64,000 bases of DNA from Homalodisca vitripennis. Its lineage: Eukaryota > Arthropoda > Insecta > Hemiptera > Cicadellidae. Shown one piece after another: positions 49,572 to 61,328 of the stretch (position 1 is its first letter; the number at the start of each line of letters is the position of its first letter). Location of the stretch: assembly GCF_021130785.1 (NCBI RefSeq), contig NC_060207.1, positions 105,461,001-105,525,000 of the forward strand, in the 5' to 3' direction. The notes under the pieces were generated by a model. The model did no database searches, was not told the origin of the DNA, and saw only the letters and a list, made by a program, of their open reading frames with translations. The position numbers and the translations under genes were made by a program.

Positions 49572-52167
49572 CAGGGTGATTCGGTTAGTGTTACCGGCAC
49601 TTTCTGAGCTGATTGTACTATAAAAAATAAAGAAAAAAGTTCATATAAACATGGGGTCCGGAAATGCTTCCTTACTGGGTTATGGCCAATTGAAGATTTC
49701 ACCAAAAATTGTGTGCAGGAGGTCAAATGATGATTTGCCGCGTGTTTATGAAGAGATATTTATAGGCGAATGCAACTTTTTTCTAACGGATTTTTAGATG
49801 AGAAATTGAAATAAAGTTCATTTCATAGCTGTATCTCATTTAGTTTTTTTGTTATACTACAAAAAACAGAAATAAAATAATTTTGAAAAACACTTTTTTA
49901 AGGTTTTAACGGACAATTATTTTGTTAAATAGGCATTGAAGACCCACATTTTTACAAAGAAAACTTGCAGAAAATTTAATTCTGAATAAAATTATGTGCC
50001 ACACGGCTATTAAACAGCGAAGTATTAGTTTCTGGAATTTAATTTTACAACAAACTTTCTACCAAGCAAGAAATACGTATTTAGTAAATAAACACTGTAA
50101 TGTAATGATATAAGGTACACAAAATAATTGATTAGCATACAATTGTAAATACGATTTTAACAGATTAATGCTCAACTAAAAAACAATAATACTATTACTT
50201 TTTAGGACTATCCAAATGGTTACATCATGTACCTACATATCTTTGTCACGTTAGCTTTTACAGAAGGTAAATTATGTTTTTATAAGTTGGTATCACAAAT
50301 CAGCTGTTCAACAATACACTGCAATTTATTGAGGAATCCAAATTATTTGTTACCAATTCTGTACTAGTTTAAATGAGTGCCAATTTTATACAATTAATTT
50401 TACTACTCGTTTGTTAGTGAAGTGTATTTTAAAGTAACTTACTATCACAATTGCAATGCCTTTGTTATTTACAACGGAAGAATATGCCGACATGGTATTT
50501 GTCTTAGGCGTTTGGTGACGGAAATGCAAACCGCTGCTACTGCAGAATACCGAAGACTATTTCCTAATCACAGAGTTCCAAACCCAAAAACGATCAGTGG
50601 ATCATTTCGTACCCTAAGAGTAACAGGTAAACTTCCTAGTATTAATAATTATCGGGATCGCCCTACCCAGAATAATGTAGATATGGAAGAGGCTATAATC
50701 ATGGCTACTGAAACGCAGTCCTGGTGTCAGTACACGGCGTCTTTCTAGGCGATTCGCAGTGTATCAGTCTGAAGTATGAAGAACTTTGCGCAAAAATAGC
50801 ATGTTCCCTTACCATAAACAAACAAGTTCAAAGTATTCAACCAACAGATCCTCCTCTTCGATTGGAATTTTGCAACTGGTTTTAATTAGAAAACCGTCAA
50901 CATCATAGAACCATTTTATTCACTGATGAAGCTCAATTTACCCGAGATGGCGTCAACAACCTTCACAATGAACACACTTGGGCAGAGAGGGAAATCCACA
51001 TAGTACAATCGTGCGCAACTTTCAACACAGATTTAGTGTAAATGTATGGTGTGGACTCATTCATGATCGATTAATAGGACCATTCATTCTCCGAGGACAT
51101 CTAAAATTCCGCATGTACCTAGAATTCCTTACAGAACAACTACCACTATTATTAGAAGATGTTCCATTAGCAGCAAGGTGTAATATTATTTATCAACATG
51201 ATGGTGCCCCTGCCCCACTTTTCCCATAATGTAACAATGCACTTAAACGAGCAGTTTCCCGGGCGATGGATTGGTCGCGGTGGACCACACACTTGGCCAC
51301 CAAGATCACCAGATCTAACTCCATTAGATTTCTGTATATGGGGTTGGATGAAGAACCTGGTGTACCAGGAAAAAGTAAATACACGTGAAGAGTTAATAAA
51401 TCGAATTGAAGATGCCGCCGCACAAATCAAAAACAATCGTGCAGCGTTGCGGAGGATAACTCGATCAATCAGAAAGCGAAGCTGCTAAGTGTATTGAAGT
51501 ACAAGGACTGATTTTTGAAACACCTGTTATGAAAAGTGGTACGTAGTATTATAAGCTTTAGATGAAAAACAATAATTTATTTTAAAACTTAATTTAAATT
51601 GCATCCTAATAAATCTTATGTGTAGGCTACTCTATGTCATTAAAATGCGGTTTTTCATTTGCTTTGGAATTTCTTGCTTGGTAGAATGTTTGTTGTAAAA
51701 TTTAAATTCCAGAAACTAATACTTCGCTGTTAATAGCCGTGTGGCACATAATTTTATTCAGAATTAAATTTTCTGCAAGTTTCTTTGTAAAAAATGTGGG
51801 TCTTCAATGCCTATTTAACAAAATAATTGTCCGTTAAACCTTAAAAAAGTGTTTTCAAAATTATTTTATTTCTGTTTTTTGTAGTATAACAAAAAAACTA
51901 AATGAGATACAGCTATGAAATGAACTTTATTCAATTTCTCATCTAAAAATCCGTTAGAAAAAGTTGCATTCGCCTATAAATATCTCTTCATAAACACGCG
52001 GCAAATCATCATTTGACCTCCTGCACACACAATTTTTTGGTGAAATCTTCAATTGGCCATAACCCAGTAAGGAAGCATTTCCGGACCCATGTTTATATGA
52101 ACTTTTTTCTTTATTTTTTATAGTACAATCAGCTCAGAAAAGTGCCGGTAACACTAACCGAATCACC

Positions 52168-52170
<3 letters not shown>
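49572..52170. mobile_element. Mariner/Tc1-superfamily element with ~500-bp terminal inverted repeats, 2599 bp
   Basis: The termini are CAGGGTGATTCGGTTAGTGT and its complement, with TA on both outer sides. The terminal inverted repeats are very long: 49,572 to about 50,076 and about 51,667 to 52,170, nearly identical throughout (arms end inside at ACCAAGCAAGAAAT). Only about 1.6 kb lies between them, filled by a decayed transposase gene. The element sits inside a (TA)n microsatellite, so TA target preference and duplication cannot be separated from the tract itself. Confidence 0.93.
50457..51488 (+). pseudogene. DUF4817/mariner-type transposase, multiply frameshifted
   Basis: The start at 50,457 gives MPLLFTTEEYADMVFVLG, the typical N terminus of the insect DUF4817 transposase group. 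After a frameshift it continues 'TAATAEYRRLFPNHRVPNP' and 'FRTLRVTGKLPSI' (helix-turn-helix region, to about 50,660). Further frame changes near 50,720 and 50,890 precede the first catalytic Asp in ILFTDEAQFTRDG (about 50,920). 'RFSVNVWCGLI' and 'LIGPFILRGHL' follow, then the second Asp in IYQHDGAPAP (about 51,190), then a frame change. The third Asp lies in PRSPDLTPLDF (about 51,310), and the C terminus ends at 51,488. All three acidic residues survive, so the original protein was of the DDD/E type, but at least four frame disruptions make it inactive. It is related to, but clearly distinct from, the fragment in the palindromic element. Confidence 0.9.

Positions 52171-52227
<57 letters not shown>
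52171..52227. repeat. (TA)n tract, right of the mariner element
   Basis: A pure TA run of about 57 bp adjoining the right terminus. Confidence 0.95.
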
Positions 52228-52231
<4 letters not shown>

Positions 52232-53297
52232 TTTAACAAAAGTTCTGAATATAAGAATCAAACGTTTTTTAACTGCATCTGAAATAAAGGCTCAAATTCT
52301 TATCTTTCGTGAATTACCATTGAATATTTCTCATAATTTGAAAAGTACACTTAAAAGTTAATATTAACAGTCCTTAAGATTTACTAACGTAAAAAGTTAA
52401 CTACTAAGTATCTCTAGTACATAAAAGAGGATTATTTGCACTGCAGCACTTTTGTATCCCCAATTCCTGAGCCTGAAAAGAGACTCAGATTTCCCAAGAG
52501 TGTAGTGCTTACTGATTTCTATTAAATGTAACGGCTTGGGAAAGAATAAAATGTTAAGTATAACATTATTTAACAATTATTGTGTGTGTCACACATAGTG
52601 ATATCCAAACGCATTCTCTCGCACATATACAGGCCAGGTAAAATACGTATACCTACGTTCAGTATCGTCCGTGTAATGATCGTCTGTCAATAGAACTCTG
52701 AGCAATATAATATTTATAATACTTTACAAAGAGTTTTCAACTTTATAAATTTTATTTTATCGTCTTATGACTAGTTACTCGTAGATCAAAAATAGTATTC
52801 ACAAACATCCACATTTCCAATCTCTCTAGCTCATAAACATTATAAATAAAAATTATATACACAAACTGAGAGAAATTTCCGCATAAAATAGTTTGAGAAG
52901 TTTTTAAGAGTTGCAGTTTTATATTTGTGTATAAAAGCACGTGAATAAACTAGTCCTAGCTATGTCGCTACTATATACTGCATCCTTTCTTGAGGAATTA
53001 CAATAAATATATTATCTATCATATACAGTTCTGTAACGAATTACTAAATAATATAACTTCGATTAGTTTTTCTTTAATTATTTTTATTTCTTTTTATTAA
53101 CAAATAAAATACATTTTAAATTAATTAAACGTAGCAAAACTGCTACAATATGCTAATTGAACTTTGAAAAAAATGTCTCGCATTCTAAAACAGATATTTG
53201 ACATGTAGAACATTTATGAGTTTGGTGTATATGAGGTTCAGCTTATTTTAATTTAGAGATCATAGCTAGATGTAAAATATTAGCAAAGTCAGGCATT
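52228..53297. other. AT-rich sequence without supported gene
   Basis: Nothing recognised. Confidence 0.5.
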
Positions 53298-53479
53298 GCT
53301 CCAGGAGTAAATAGTGTTAGTGCTCTTACAATATTGTCAGAGTAAGATATAAAAGGCTAAGATAACTTTATATAATATTAAAGAAAATGTTTGCTAAAGT
53401 ACTACTGGACATAAATAAGATTAAAATATGAGTGCGGAGTAGAGGAGGATCTAGACAATTCAGCAATTTGACTGAAATG
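53298..53479 (+). repeat. ~185-bp inverted repeat, left arm
   Basis: The left arm pairs with 54,130-54,317 in reverse complement. Shared blocks are 'GTGTTAGTGCTCTTACAAT', 'CAGAGTAAGAT', 'AAAGGCTAAGATAA', 'TTTATATAATATT' and 'AAAGTACTACTGGAC'. I estimate about 80-85% identity. The 650 bp between the arms holds a 60-codon frame (53,526-53,708) with no recognised domain. No clear target duplication was found. Confidence 0.85.
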
Positions 53480-54129
53480 TCGCGAATTAAGATTATGTTT
53501 TGTATTTGGTTAGGATTAACGTTGTGTGACTATCCTAGACTTTTTCTCAGGAGCCACAACTTTACAATGTTTTTTGTTAACTCGTAAGGGAAGTTACGCT
53601 TTATTATTTGTAACTAAAGATGACCCAGATCAAAGTCGTAAAAACGTTAATAAGAAACTAAAGCAATTGTATTGGTATATTTATAGTTTCTGGGGAAAGG
53701 GAATTTAAAATTACACAAATTAGCATTCGCAGGATGGAGTCTTCAAAAATAGACAGCACCAAGGATACACTGTTATTGTTTACCACGCAGAGCCTGGAGA
53801 GATTGCAAATTATTGCAAATCCTAAGATTTACTTCTTTTATTTCAACAACACACAGTAATAAAAAGTTATGAATGTACATAATTCAGCTTCATGCGTCGT
53901 AGAGGTAGAAAATGCCTTTTATTGTCCCTCTTCTAATAAAAGTTAAAATTAGAAAGGTAAAACAAATATTTTAATAAAAACGTGTGGGTACTAAAATCTA
54001 ACTAATATAATAAAAGTATCATAAATAAACATGCAAGCCAAATACTTCCAATCGCAGAATCAGTATCCAGGAATTTACCACTTACAAAAAAATCACCTAA
54101 CCAAATACAAAAATAACTTTAAGTTACAA
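53480..54129. other. Spacer between the inverted arms
   Basis: No transposase motif was seen. The 60-codon frame at 53,526-53,708 resembles nothing known to me. Confidence 0.5.
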
Positions 54130-54317
54130 CATTTCACACCAATTTCTGGATTGTCTAATTCCTCCTCTTTTCCGTACTCATTTTCTAATCGTATTTACGT
54201 CCAGTAGTACTTTGGCAAAAATATTCCTCAATATTATATAAATTTATCTTAGCCTTTTCGATCTTACTCTGTCAAAATTGTAAGAGCACTAACACAATTT
54301 ACTCCGAGGACTGGAGC
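54130..54317 (-). repeat. ~185-bp inverted repeat, right arm
   Basis: The reverse-complement partner of 53,298-53,479. The two arms could be old inverted terminal repeats or two independent inverted copies of one repeat. Confidence 0.85.
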
Positions 54318-56240
54318 TTATATCAAATCATTTCGGAGTCAGTATACAACACCAAATGTTACTAATAAGATTGACATGTCTATTGAACTTCCTCAAAGAG
54401 GAAAGAGACAACATCAATTCTACCAATTTGTGCAGTTTTGGTATGTAATGGGTTTACCGTGAATAAATAAATAAACATCTGACGGTTTAACGTAAGGATC
54501 GTTCTCCTTTGCGAATATCAATTTTCGCATTCTTACTAGAGTACAATATTGAAAAAATCGTTGCAAACTTTTCTTCCAGTAATATTTATTCAAGTGTACA
54601 GATAAACCTTATAAAACATAAAATCATGTCCCCGTTTTCTCAGTTCAGTTGGGTTTAAAATGCATTATAAAGAAATATTTTTAAATGTTTTATTTACACA
54701 TTTAGCAGTTACCCGTGCCTGCACTCACAGTGTCCTGCTGAACAACTCGGACATAATGGGCATATCTTTTTAAATAACACACTAAACACTCCTATGATAT
54801 ATAGTTGTGGTTGCTGGAAAATATTCCAATGCCCTGATTCGTTTTAGAATAAATTGACTCTATGTTTAAGGGCAGTATTTAGAGGCCCTGAAGTGGAGAG
54901 TTAAACAGGTTTTATAAATACTACTGAAATTACTCTGCAACATTCCATATTTAATAGAATAGTTCCAACATTTTCAGCAACACGAAATATTTAAAGCCAA
55001 TGTGGAGGAGTAATAAAGTTGATGTCGTGGCCTTTTAATGAACCACTTTTAATTAAATACTTCTATGATGACACTATAACGAATTGAAACAGAAATATAC
55101 TGTACATGTATCAAGTAGATATTATACCAGTGAATATGGTTAAGAGGATCAGAGGTTAAGAAAACTTGCTCTTTGTGCCGTTCAGAAGTGCTAATATTTA
55201 CGATTATTTTAATTCCCTAAAATGAAGTGCATGGAAACTTTGCGGGCCCAGCTCACTTGTCTTGGATTATACCCTCGGTAGAAGTTCTTAAATACCTGAA
55301 TATCTGTAAACCAGATACAGGACACTGTATGTCCTTCCTTTTCCAATATTTGTTGGCTATACCATCCTATATTCTTTTTACTCTAGGAATTATATACACC
55401 TTTATATATCTAATCATCATCGTGTCCCTATATGTTCAGTGCAAAATGGACCAAGAGCCTTCACGATTGTTTTATGACATAAAAGTGCACTCTGTGTCTG
55501 GCGCATTGTTTTATGATCCCATCTATTGTCGTGGGATCACTGCGCTCAACTGTTACCTCAATTAATTGTAGTTACAGAGCCCGGTCTCTCCGTGTTTGTT
55601 CTTTCAGATACTGAAAATATGCTGTGACACAAAGCCAAAGGAAACAAATTTAGAGTATTCCAAATAAACTAAATGGTTAGAATTTTTCACTGCTGCCCTC
55701 TATAGTAAAAGTTCAATAATTCTACTTTCATAACTATTGGCAGCACACTACGACAGTTGGTTTATTAATACTAACTTATATACAGTTCTGGGATAATTAG
55801 TACTATTTCAATATAAAAATATTATCATATCTTATACTTACATATAAACAATGTATATGGTAAATTTCATCCAAATATGTCCTCTATATTTTTTGTAATC
55901 CAAACATAACTGTTCACAAACGTTATCATTTATAATATTGATAATAGGATAAAGTTAAGTTATGTAAGAATAGCAAAATAGTTATACGGAATAACTGATC
56001 CAGTTAAACACAGTTTTATTTATTATACTTTCTACAGGCCTTTTAACGATCCGTTCCATCCGTTTCTCAACGCATACCAGGGGACACAAATTAGATACTT
56101 GTAAAGGTACGAGTAAGATATGATGATTAGTTTCAGCGAATACAACATACGTAGATGACTCCTTTTTCTAAAATCATTGATACACTCTGTTATACGAGGC
56201 ATGTGCACACTTTTATAAGTATACATAATGAGTAAACGTA
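54318..56240. other. AT-rich sequence without supported gene
   Basis: The 112-codon frame at 55,227-55,565 contains a hydrophobic stretch (ILFTLGIIYTFIYLIIIVSL) that would look like a membrane segment, but AT-rich DNA gives such stretches by chance. No other support exists. Confidence 0.4.
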
Positions 56241-56970
56241 TACAGTATATATAAGTATAAAAGGCAAAACTCCTGACTCATTCACTGACTGACTGATCAT
56301 ACCACGCACAATCTATAACAGATAGAGTTATAATAATTGGAACATAAGTTTATTTTAGATCCTAAAAACTCAATAAGAAAGGATCTTCTTCTACGACGTC
56401 AGGATTCCACTTCACTGGCTTCTAAAGTTACACATAACCCATAAGAAATACATTGTTGTATTACATATCTGTAAATAATTGGCCTTACACAATTATTACT
56501 AATGCTTCTACTTCCATTGGAGAATGATTCTTTAAATCCCAGAAAGTTATAATTAGGCACATGTATGCCTCATGACTTAATAGAAAAGGTCTTCATGAAG
56601 ATTAAATATCCTTAAAAGTTTAAATAGGACTTTAAACTCCTGTATGAACTATATTTTTGTTTTTCAACTTCCTGATATCCTAGATAGATTAAATTTGACA
56701 CACACATGCTCTTAACAGACAACGTACAAATCTTTCATGAACATCAACCCCTATGCGAGTTGAAATTTGGTTGCAACGCAGAAGTATATTACAAAGACCG
56801 TAAGTAGACGCTTTTTGACCGAAGTTGGTTTCAGAGACGAACTTGTGTATATACTATCTTGATTTTGGAGTCAAACTCATTTGTGGAGTGGGAAATTTAA
56901 ATCTTTCGAACGGTAAATTATCCTACACGAACAAAGCCTGAAAAAAGAGATAGTCGCAATGATACATATC
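56241..56970 (+). repeat. Probable old interspersed repeat (CTGACTGACTGA-type)
   Basis: Starts with 'AAAAGGCAAAACTCCTGACT' followed by CATTCACTGACTGACTGATCAT, and includes 'TTTGACACACACATGCTCTT' and ATCAACCCCTATGCGAGTTGAAATT. Segments of this kind recur in arthropod repeats as I remember them, but only one copy is in the window, so limits and class are uncertain. Confidence 0.3.
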
Positions 56971-57978
56971 CTCTGATCCTCTTAACCATGAACACCTAAA
57001 TAATATGTATCTGGTATATGCGGTAATACCATTTATAAGATTTCGTAATGCTTCATAATATTACATCATTAGTGCTGTCATGAAGCATACGGGTTTCGTT
57101 GTTTAAAAACAATTCGCATGCAAAGTCACAGGTAACTGCTTGTATATATCTTAAATCATATACCTAAAATTTAAAAAAATATCTTGTTTAATGTATAATA
57201 TAATCCTCCATATTCATACTGTTGACATTGTGAGGAACTAAAAGAAAGTGAATAAATATTAATACAAAATATCAGAAACCCATACATATATATTTATTCA
57301 CACTTCAGTATAACAATTTTCACTCAGTGCTGTTTCATTTCTTCTTTGAAAGGGCATTGTGTGAGAGAAGAAAGGCGAGAACGAAAAGTATTAGAGGGAT
57401 ATGATGATACTCTGCCAAATCGACAGCAGACAAAGGATAGACTTGGCTTTGAAAACGATTTAGGCTCGTGTGATGCAATATCAGTGAAAAGTTTGTTCGA
57501 GCATTGCCGGTTACTTCAGAAGATAATATTTACTCAACTTAGTTTTATTCATTATCGTTACTATAAAGCTGCACTTTACAATTATATTTTAATCTTACAT
57601 AACAATAAAATATTAAAACAATATGTTCTACTAATATTGTTTTCGAAGTTAAATCAATAACAAATTTACCTATTGCAGTTATAACTTTAGAAATATCGAG
57701 GCTTTATATGTAATAATTAATAGTATTTACAGATCAAAACTTGCACATGATATTTTTAGCCTATTGTGGAAAATATCTTCTACGTGGGTTTTCCTTCTGA
57801 ATTACTTAACAGCGCTTATCTCGTGTAACAGTTCTTAACATAGTTACGTTCTTATTTGAAATAATGAAACCTGTCTCTTTATTTTCTGATATTCCAATGG
57901 TTACAACTTTAAATTTGGTGAAATTGGATTAAACGTACTAAAAACCTACAAAGATATTAAAGAATAAAAATTATGGTT
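56971..57978. other. AT-rich sequence without supported gene
   Basis: The 104-codon frame at 57,346-57,660 begins with a charged stretch and then becomes AT-driven. No domain is recognised. Confidence 0.45.
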
Positions 57979-58800
57979 GCCTGTAAAGTCGGTTTTACGG
58001 GCGAAGATTTTACGTGACAACGTCTTTTTCTCGGTAGAATATTTATTGATATGAATATTATTAAATTGCACAATAGGAACAAGGAATTGAATGAAAATAA
58101 GAATTGCACAAATTTTAACTATAGAAATATATTTTGTTTACTAAAACATTGTACATAATTTGAAATTAATTAAAATTTGTTATTGTAAATGGTAAAGTTG
58201 AATAAAACATTTACTAAAATTGGAATTTGAAATTCTTGCTAAACACAGTTAAATTCTAACTCCGCGCGTGGTGATTGGTCGGTTTAGTTCGTTTGTTTGG
58301 TCGCACTGTTATGACAGGTTAGAGGTTATAATTTGTTATTTTAAATGTTAGACTAGCAATACGCGCTGTTTCTTCTCAATCGACTGAATTACGATTGATT
58401 GCAGAGTGATTTAAACTAATAATTTACTTAACACTATCAACATTTGTCAATAGTATGACATAACCTATAAACTCAGTTTCTCAATTTTTGTGTCAATCTA
58501 ACAATTAATCAATCAATCATAGTTTACGATAATGAAATATCAGTGTACAATTATTTACCTTTATTGTTGTAGTTGTTGTAAATGACGAATCTAAGCACTC
58601 CACATTTTCACGAATAAACATAGTTATCTGCTTTATCCCGTGCGGCGAACCCACAGTTATCTGCTTTATCCCGTGCGGATCCCGTGCGGCGGACCCACTG
58701 GACGGGCATCGTAACGTTACCGGGCGTTACACTTTTTCATGAGTGACTCCGAGCCGCAACCTAATTTAAGACGTTGTCACGTCAAAAACATCAATGGTGC
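57979..58800. mobile_element. MITE-like element with subterminal inverted repeats (~0.8 kb)
   Basis: The left end reads TTTTACGTGACAACGTCTTT (58,009) and the right end carries the complement AAGACGTTGTCACGTCA (58,768), giving at least 15 bp of inverted repeat. Just outside the left arm is a further palindrome, GTAAAGTCGGTTTTAC (57,983). The right part is unusually CpG-rich (58,640-58,760) and holds a duplicated 'CAGTTATCTGCTTTATCCCG' plus TGCGG (58,632-58,680). There is no coding capacity. I cannot name the superfamily, and target duplications are not clear. Confidence 0.55.
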
Positions 58801-59060
58801 CTTAATTGATAGGATCGGAAAAATAACAAACAAAAAGCATTATTAGTGTTTATAAACACAAACTACATATTGATAACATAACAATGCTCAAAAGTGTATC
58901 TTCATTGTCAACTTACGTATTTTCTTTAATTTTCATCCTTAGAAATAAGACACCGTAAGATCTTGTGTATCCTGAGGGTACTTTAATCTACTACATTTAA
59001 AATGTTGTAATTTTGAAATTATAAAAATGTATGTTTATGAAGCTATTATTACTTTTGAAG

Positions 59061-59092
59061 AGTGCGCGTGCGTGCGTGCGTGCGTGCGTGTT
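59061..59092. repeat. (GCGT)n microsatellite
   Basis: About seven tandem GCGT units. Confidence 0.95.
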
Positions 59093-59789
59093 AAACTCCA
59101 ATAGTATGACATTAAATCTTATATTTCATGGATTTGTATCTGTTTCATCGTAACCGTAACAAAATGTACCAAACAATAAAATTTACTCAAACCAACGATC
59201 CAATGCAGTTAGCCGTAGCGGACAGACCACGACGATGTTAGGTCAGCTGATTCTACTGCCTGCACATCAGTTACGCCAACATGTAAGGTCATTTTCCCTT
59301 TTGGTTATTCTCTAAATATAAACATTTGTTTCTCTTTTGATTGCTTGGAAATAATATATTAAATTTCAGTAAATTATAAATTCCGTTTTCTTATTTTTTA
59401 GTTTCGAAGGCTTTTAAAGTTGAAACTTTATAATATTTAAATAGTTGAATGTCCGAGCCTTAAAATCTTGGAATATGTACGTTTTCTTGTTTTCAAATGA
59501 CATTATAAAAGGATAATATTTGAGTTTTTAGTTTAAAATTTTACGTTATTATGAAGTAAGAGAAGAAAACGTTTTATATTTGTAATTTCGTGACAGAAAC
59601 TTTTGTTAAAGTAACTCAATGGCCGTTAACTGTAATAGGCTTTTTGTAATAGCTTGAGGTACGAACCGGCCGAAGCAGTTGTGATAGCATACTAAAGAAC
59701 CCTCATAAACTTGGAATTGCTCCACCAATAGCCTACGTGTAGCGGTTTACTTGAAAGATAGATTTACTTTTTCTAATTCACCTTGCATT

Positions 59790-59827
59790 TTATATATATA
59801 TATATATATATAATATTTTATAACATG

Positions 59828-59863
<36 letters not shown>
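59790..59863. repeat. Interrupted (TA)n microsatellite
   Basis: Two TA runs separated by AATATTTTATAACATGATATA. Confidence 0.95.
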
Positions 59864-59867
<4 letters not shown>

Positions 59868-60718
59868 CAACCTATATATTTACCAGTTAAATGCATATAT
59901 AATATGGATAAATACACACATTATAGTCATGTACTTTCTAGAGACTAATATTCTGGTAACTGAAAAATATTCTTACCTCCTGAACCATACCAGAATAATT
60001 TGGCTTGAAGTTTTGGAGACCAGTAATTTGGAGACCTAAATTCAGATACTGAAACAAATTTTGTAAATAATAAATCAAATTTTCGGCATTCCTTGTATTC
60101 GTATAATAGCTCCAACGCTATGTGCAGTAATCTTAGTCTGTAGCTACACTACTAACAGGAATTATCAGTTCAATTCAATTTTAAAATGATCTAACAAGCA
60201 AATACTAATTCATTCTTTCAATTTCAACCAAGTGTCAATACACGCGTGGCTGATGAACACAGCAACAGAAGATTCACATTCTTAAAATACTTGTTTATAA
60301 ACTCCAAGAAATAATTTTACTGCAAATAATATACAATTCAAGAATGTAACAAATGATATTTTTACCGATTTTAAACTACAACAAAATATAAAATACACAT
60401 AACATTCTAATATACTCGTACCCCACTATTCAGTTTTATAGTTATTTTATGTCCCCAAATTTAAGTTTGTTTTATTGTTCCGGTAAACAATACATAAATT
60501 CCATGTTTAATTTTTCAGTAAAGTTAAGTTTTCACTACATAACAGAGAAATCAGTAAATATGTTATTATGTGCAGATTCCGAAACAAATTTTTCATCAGT
60601 TTTGTATGTATAATATTGTAAGTTTAAAACAAAGAAATAAATTATTAGAAGTAGGAATAGAGATTTTGCTTATTTGATTTGGGAGTCATAAAGCGATTGC
60701 TTTTACAAGGAGTGTAAA

Positions 60719-61328
60719 GGTAGGCATATTCCAGAGAGCGGGTCGTGAGCTTGTTGATCCACTCAGTTTATCTGTGTCATGGAGTGGACATAGGTGGAGC
60801 ACGCGCTCGCTGCTGAAGCGTACTTTACAAACGGATGTTCAATCATCGCCACGCAAAGTTGTTCATTCTGTGGCCCCGGTAGGCATATTCCAGAGAGCGG
60901 GTCGTGAGCTTGTTGATCCACTCAGTTTATCTGTGTCATGGAGTGGACATAGGTGGAGCACGCGCTCGCTGCTGAAGCGTACTTTACAAACGGATATTCA
61001 ATCATCGCCATGCAAAGTTGTTCATTCTGTGGCCCCGGTAGGCATATTCCAGAGAGCGGGTCGTGAGCTTGTTGATCCACTCAGTGTATCTGTGTCATGG
61101 AGTGGACATAGGTGGAGCACGCGCTCGCTGCTGAAGCGTACTTTACAAAACGCTTGTTCAATCATCGCCACGCAAAGTTGTTCATTCTGTGGCCCCGGTA
61201 GGCATATTCCAGAGAGCGGGTCGTGAGCTTGTTGATCCACTCAGTTTATCTGTGTCATGGAGTGGACATAGGTGGAGCACGCGCTCGCTGCTGAAGCGTA
61301 CTTTACAAACGGATATTCAATCATCGCC
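60719..61328 (+). repeat. 159-bp satellite array, left part (about 3.8 units)
   Basis: Units start at 60,719, 60,878, 61,037 and 61,197 with GGTAGGCATATTCCAGAGAG. Periods are 159, 159 and 160 (one extra A in unit 3). Units are near identical and GC-richer than the surroundings. Because 159 is a multiple of three, one plus-strand frame stays open for 150 codons (60,774-61,226), a 53-residue repeat beginning SWSGHRWSTRSLLKRTLQTD, until the extra A breaks it. I treat this as satellite, not a gene. Units 2 and 4 share the variants GGATATTC and (at the LINE junctions) CCATGC, hinting at a two-unit higher-order period. Confidence 0.95.

Larger units (their letters stand above)
58801..60718. other. 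AT-rich sequence with two simple repeats
   Basis: No supported gene. Simple repeats are listed separately. Confidence 0.5.

Noticed and set aside
55227..55565. 112-codon frame with a membrane-like hydrophobic run
   Set aside because: AT-rich DNA yields Ile/Leu/Phe-rich runs by chance. There is no homology, splice signal or start context to support it.
61022..61240. Minus-strand 72-codon frame in the satellite
   Set aside because: It is a shadow of the tandem repeat, kept open only locally by the one-base insertion in unit 3.
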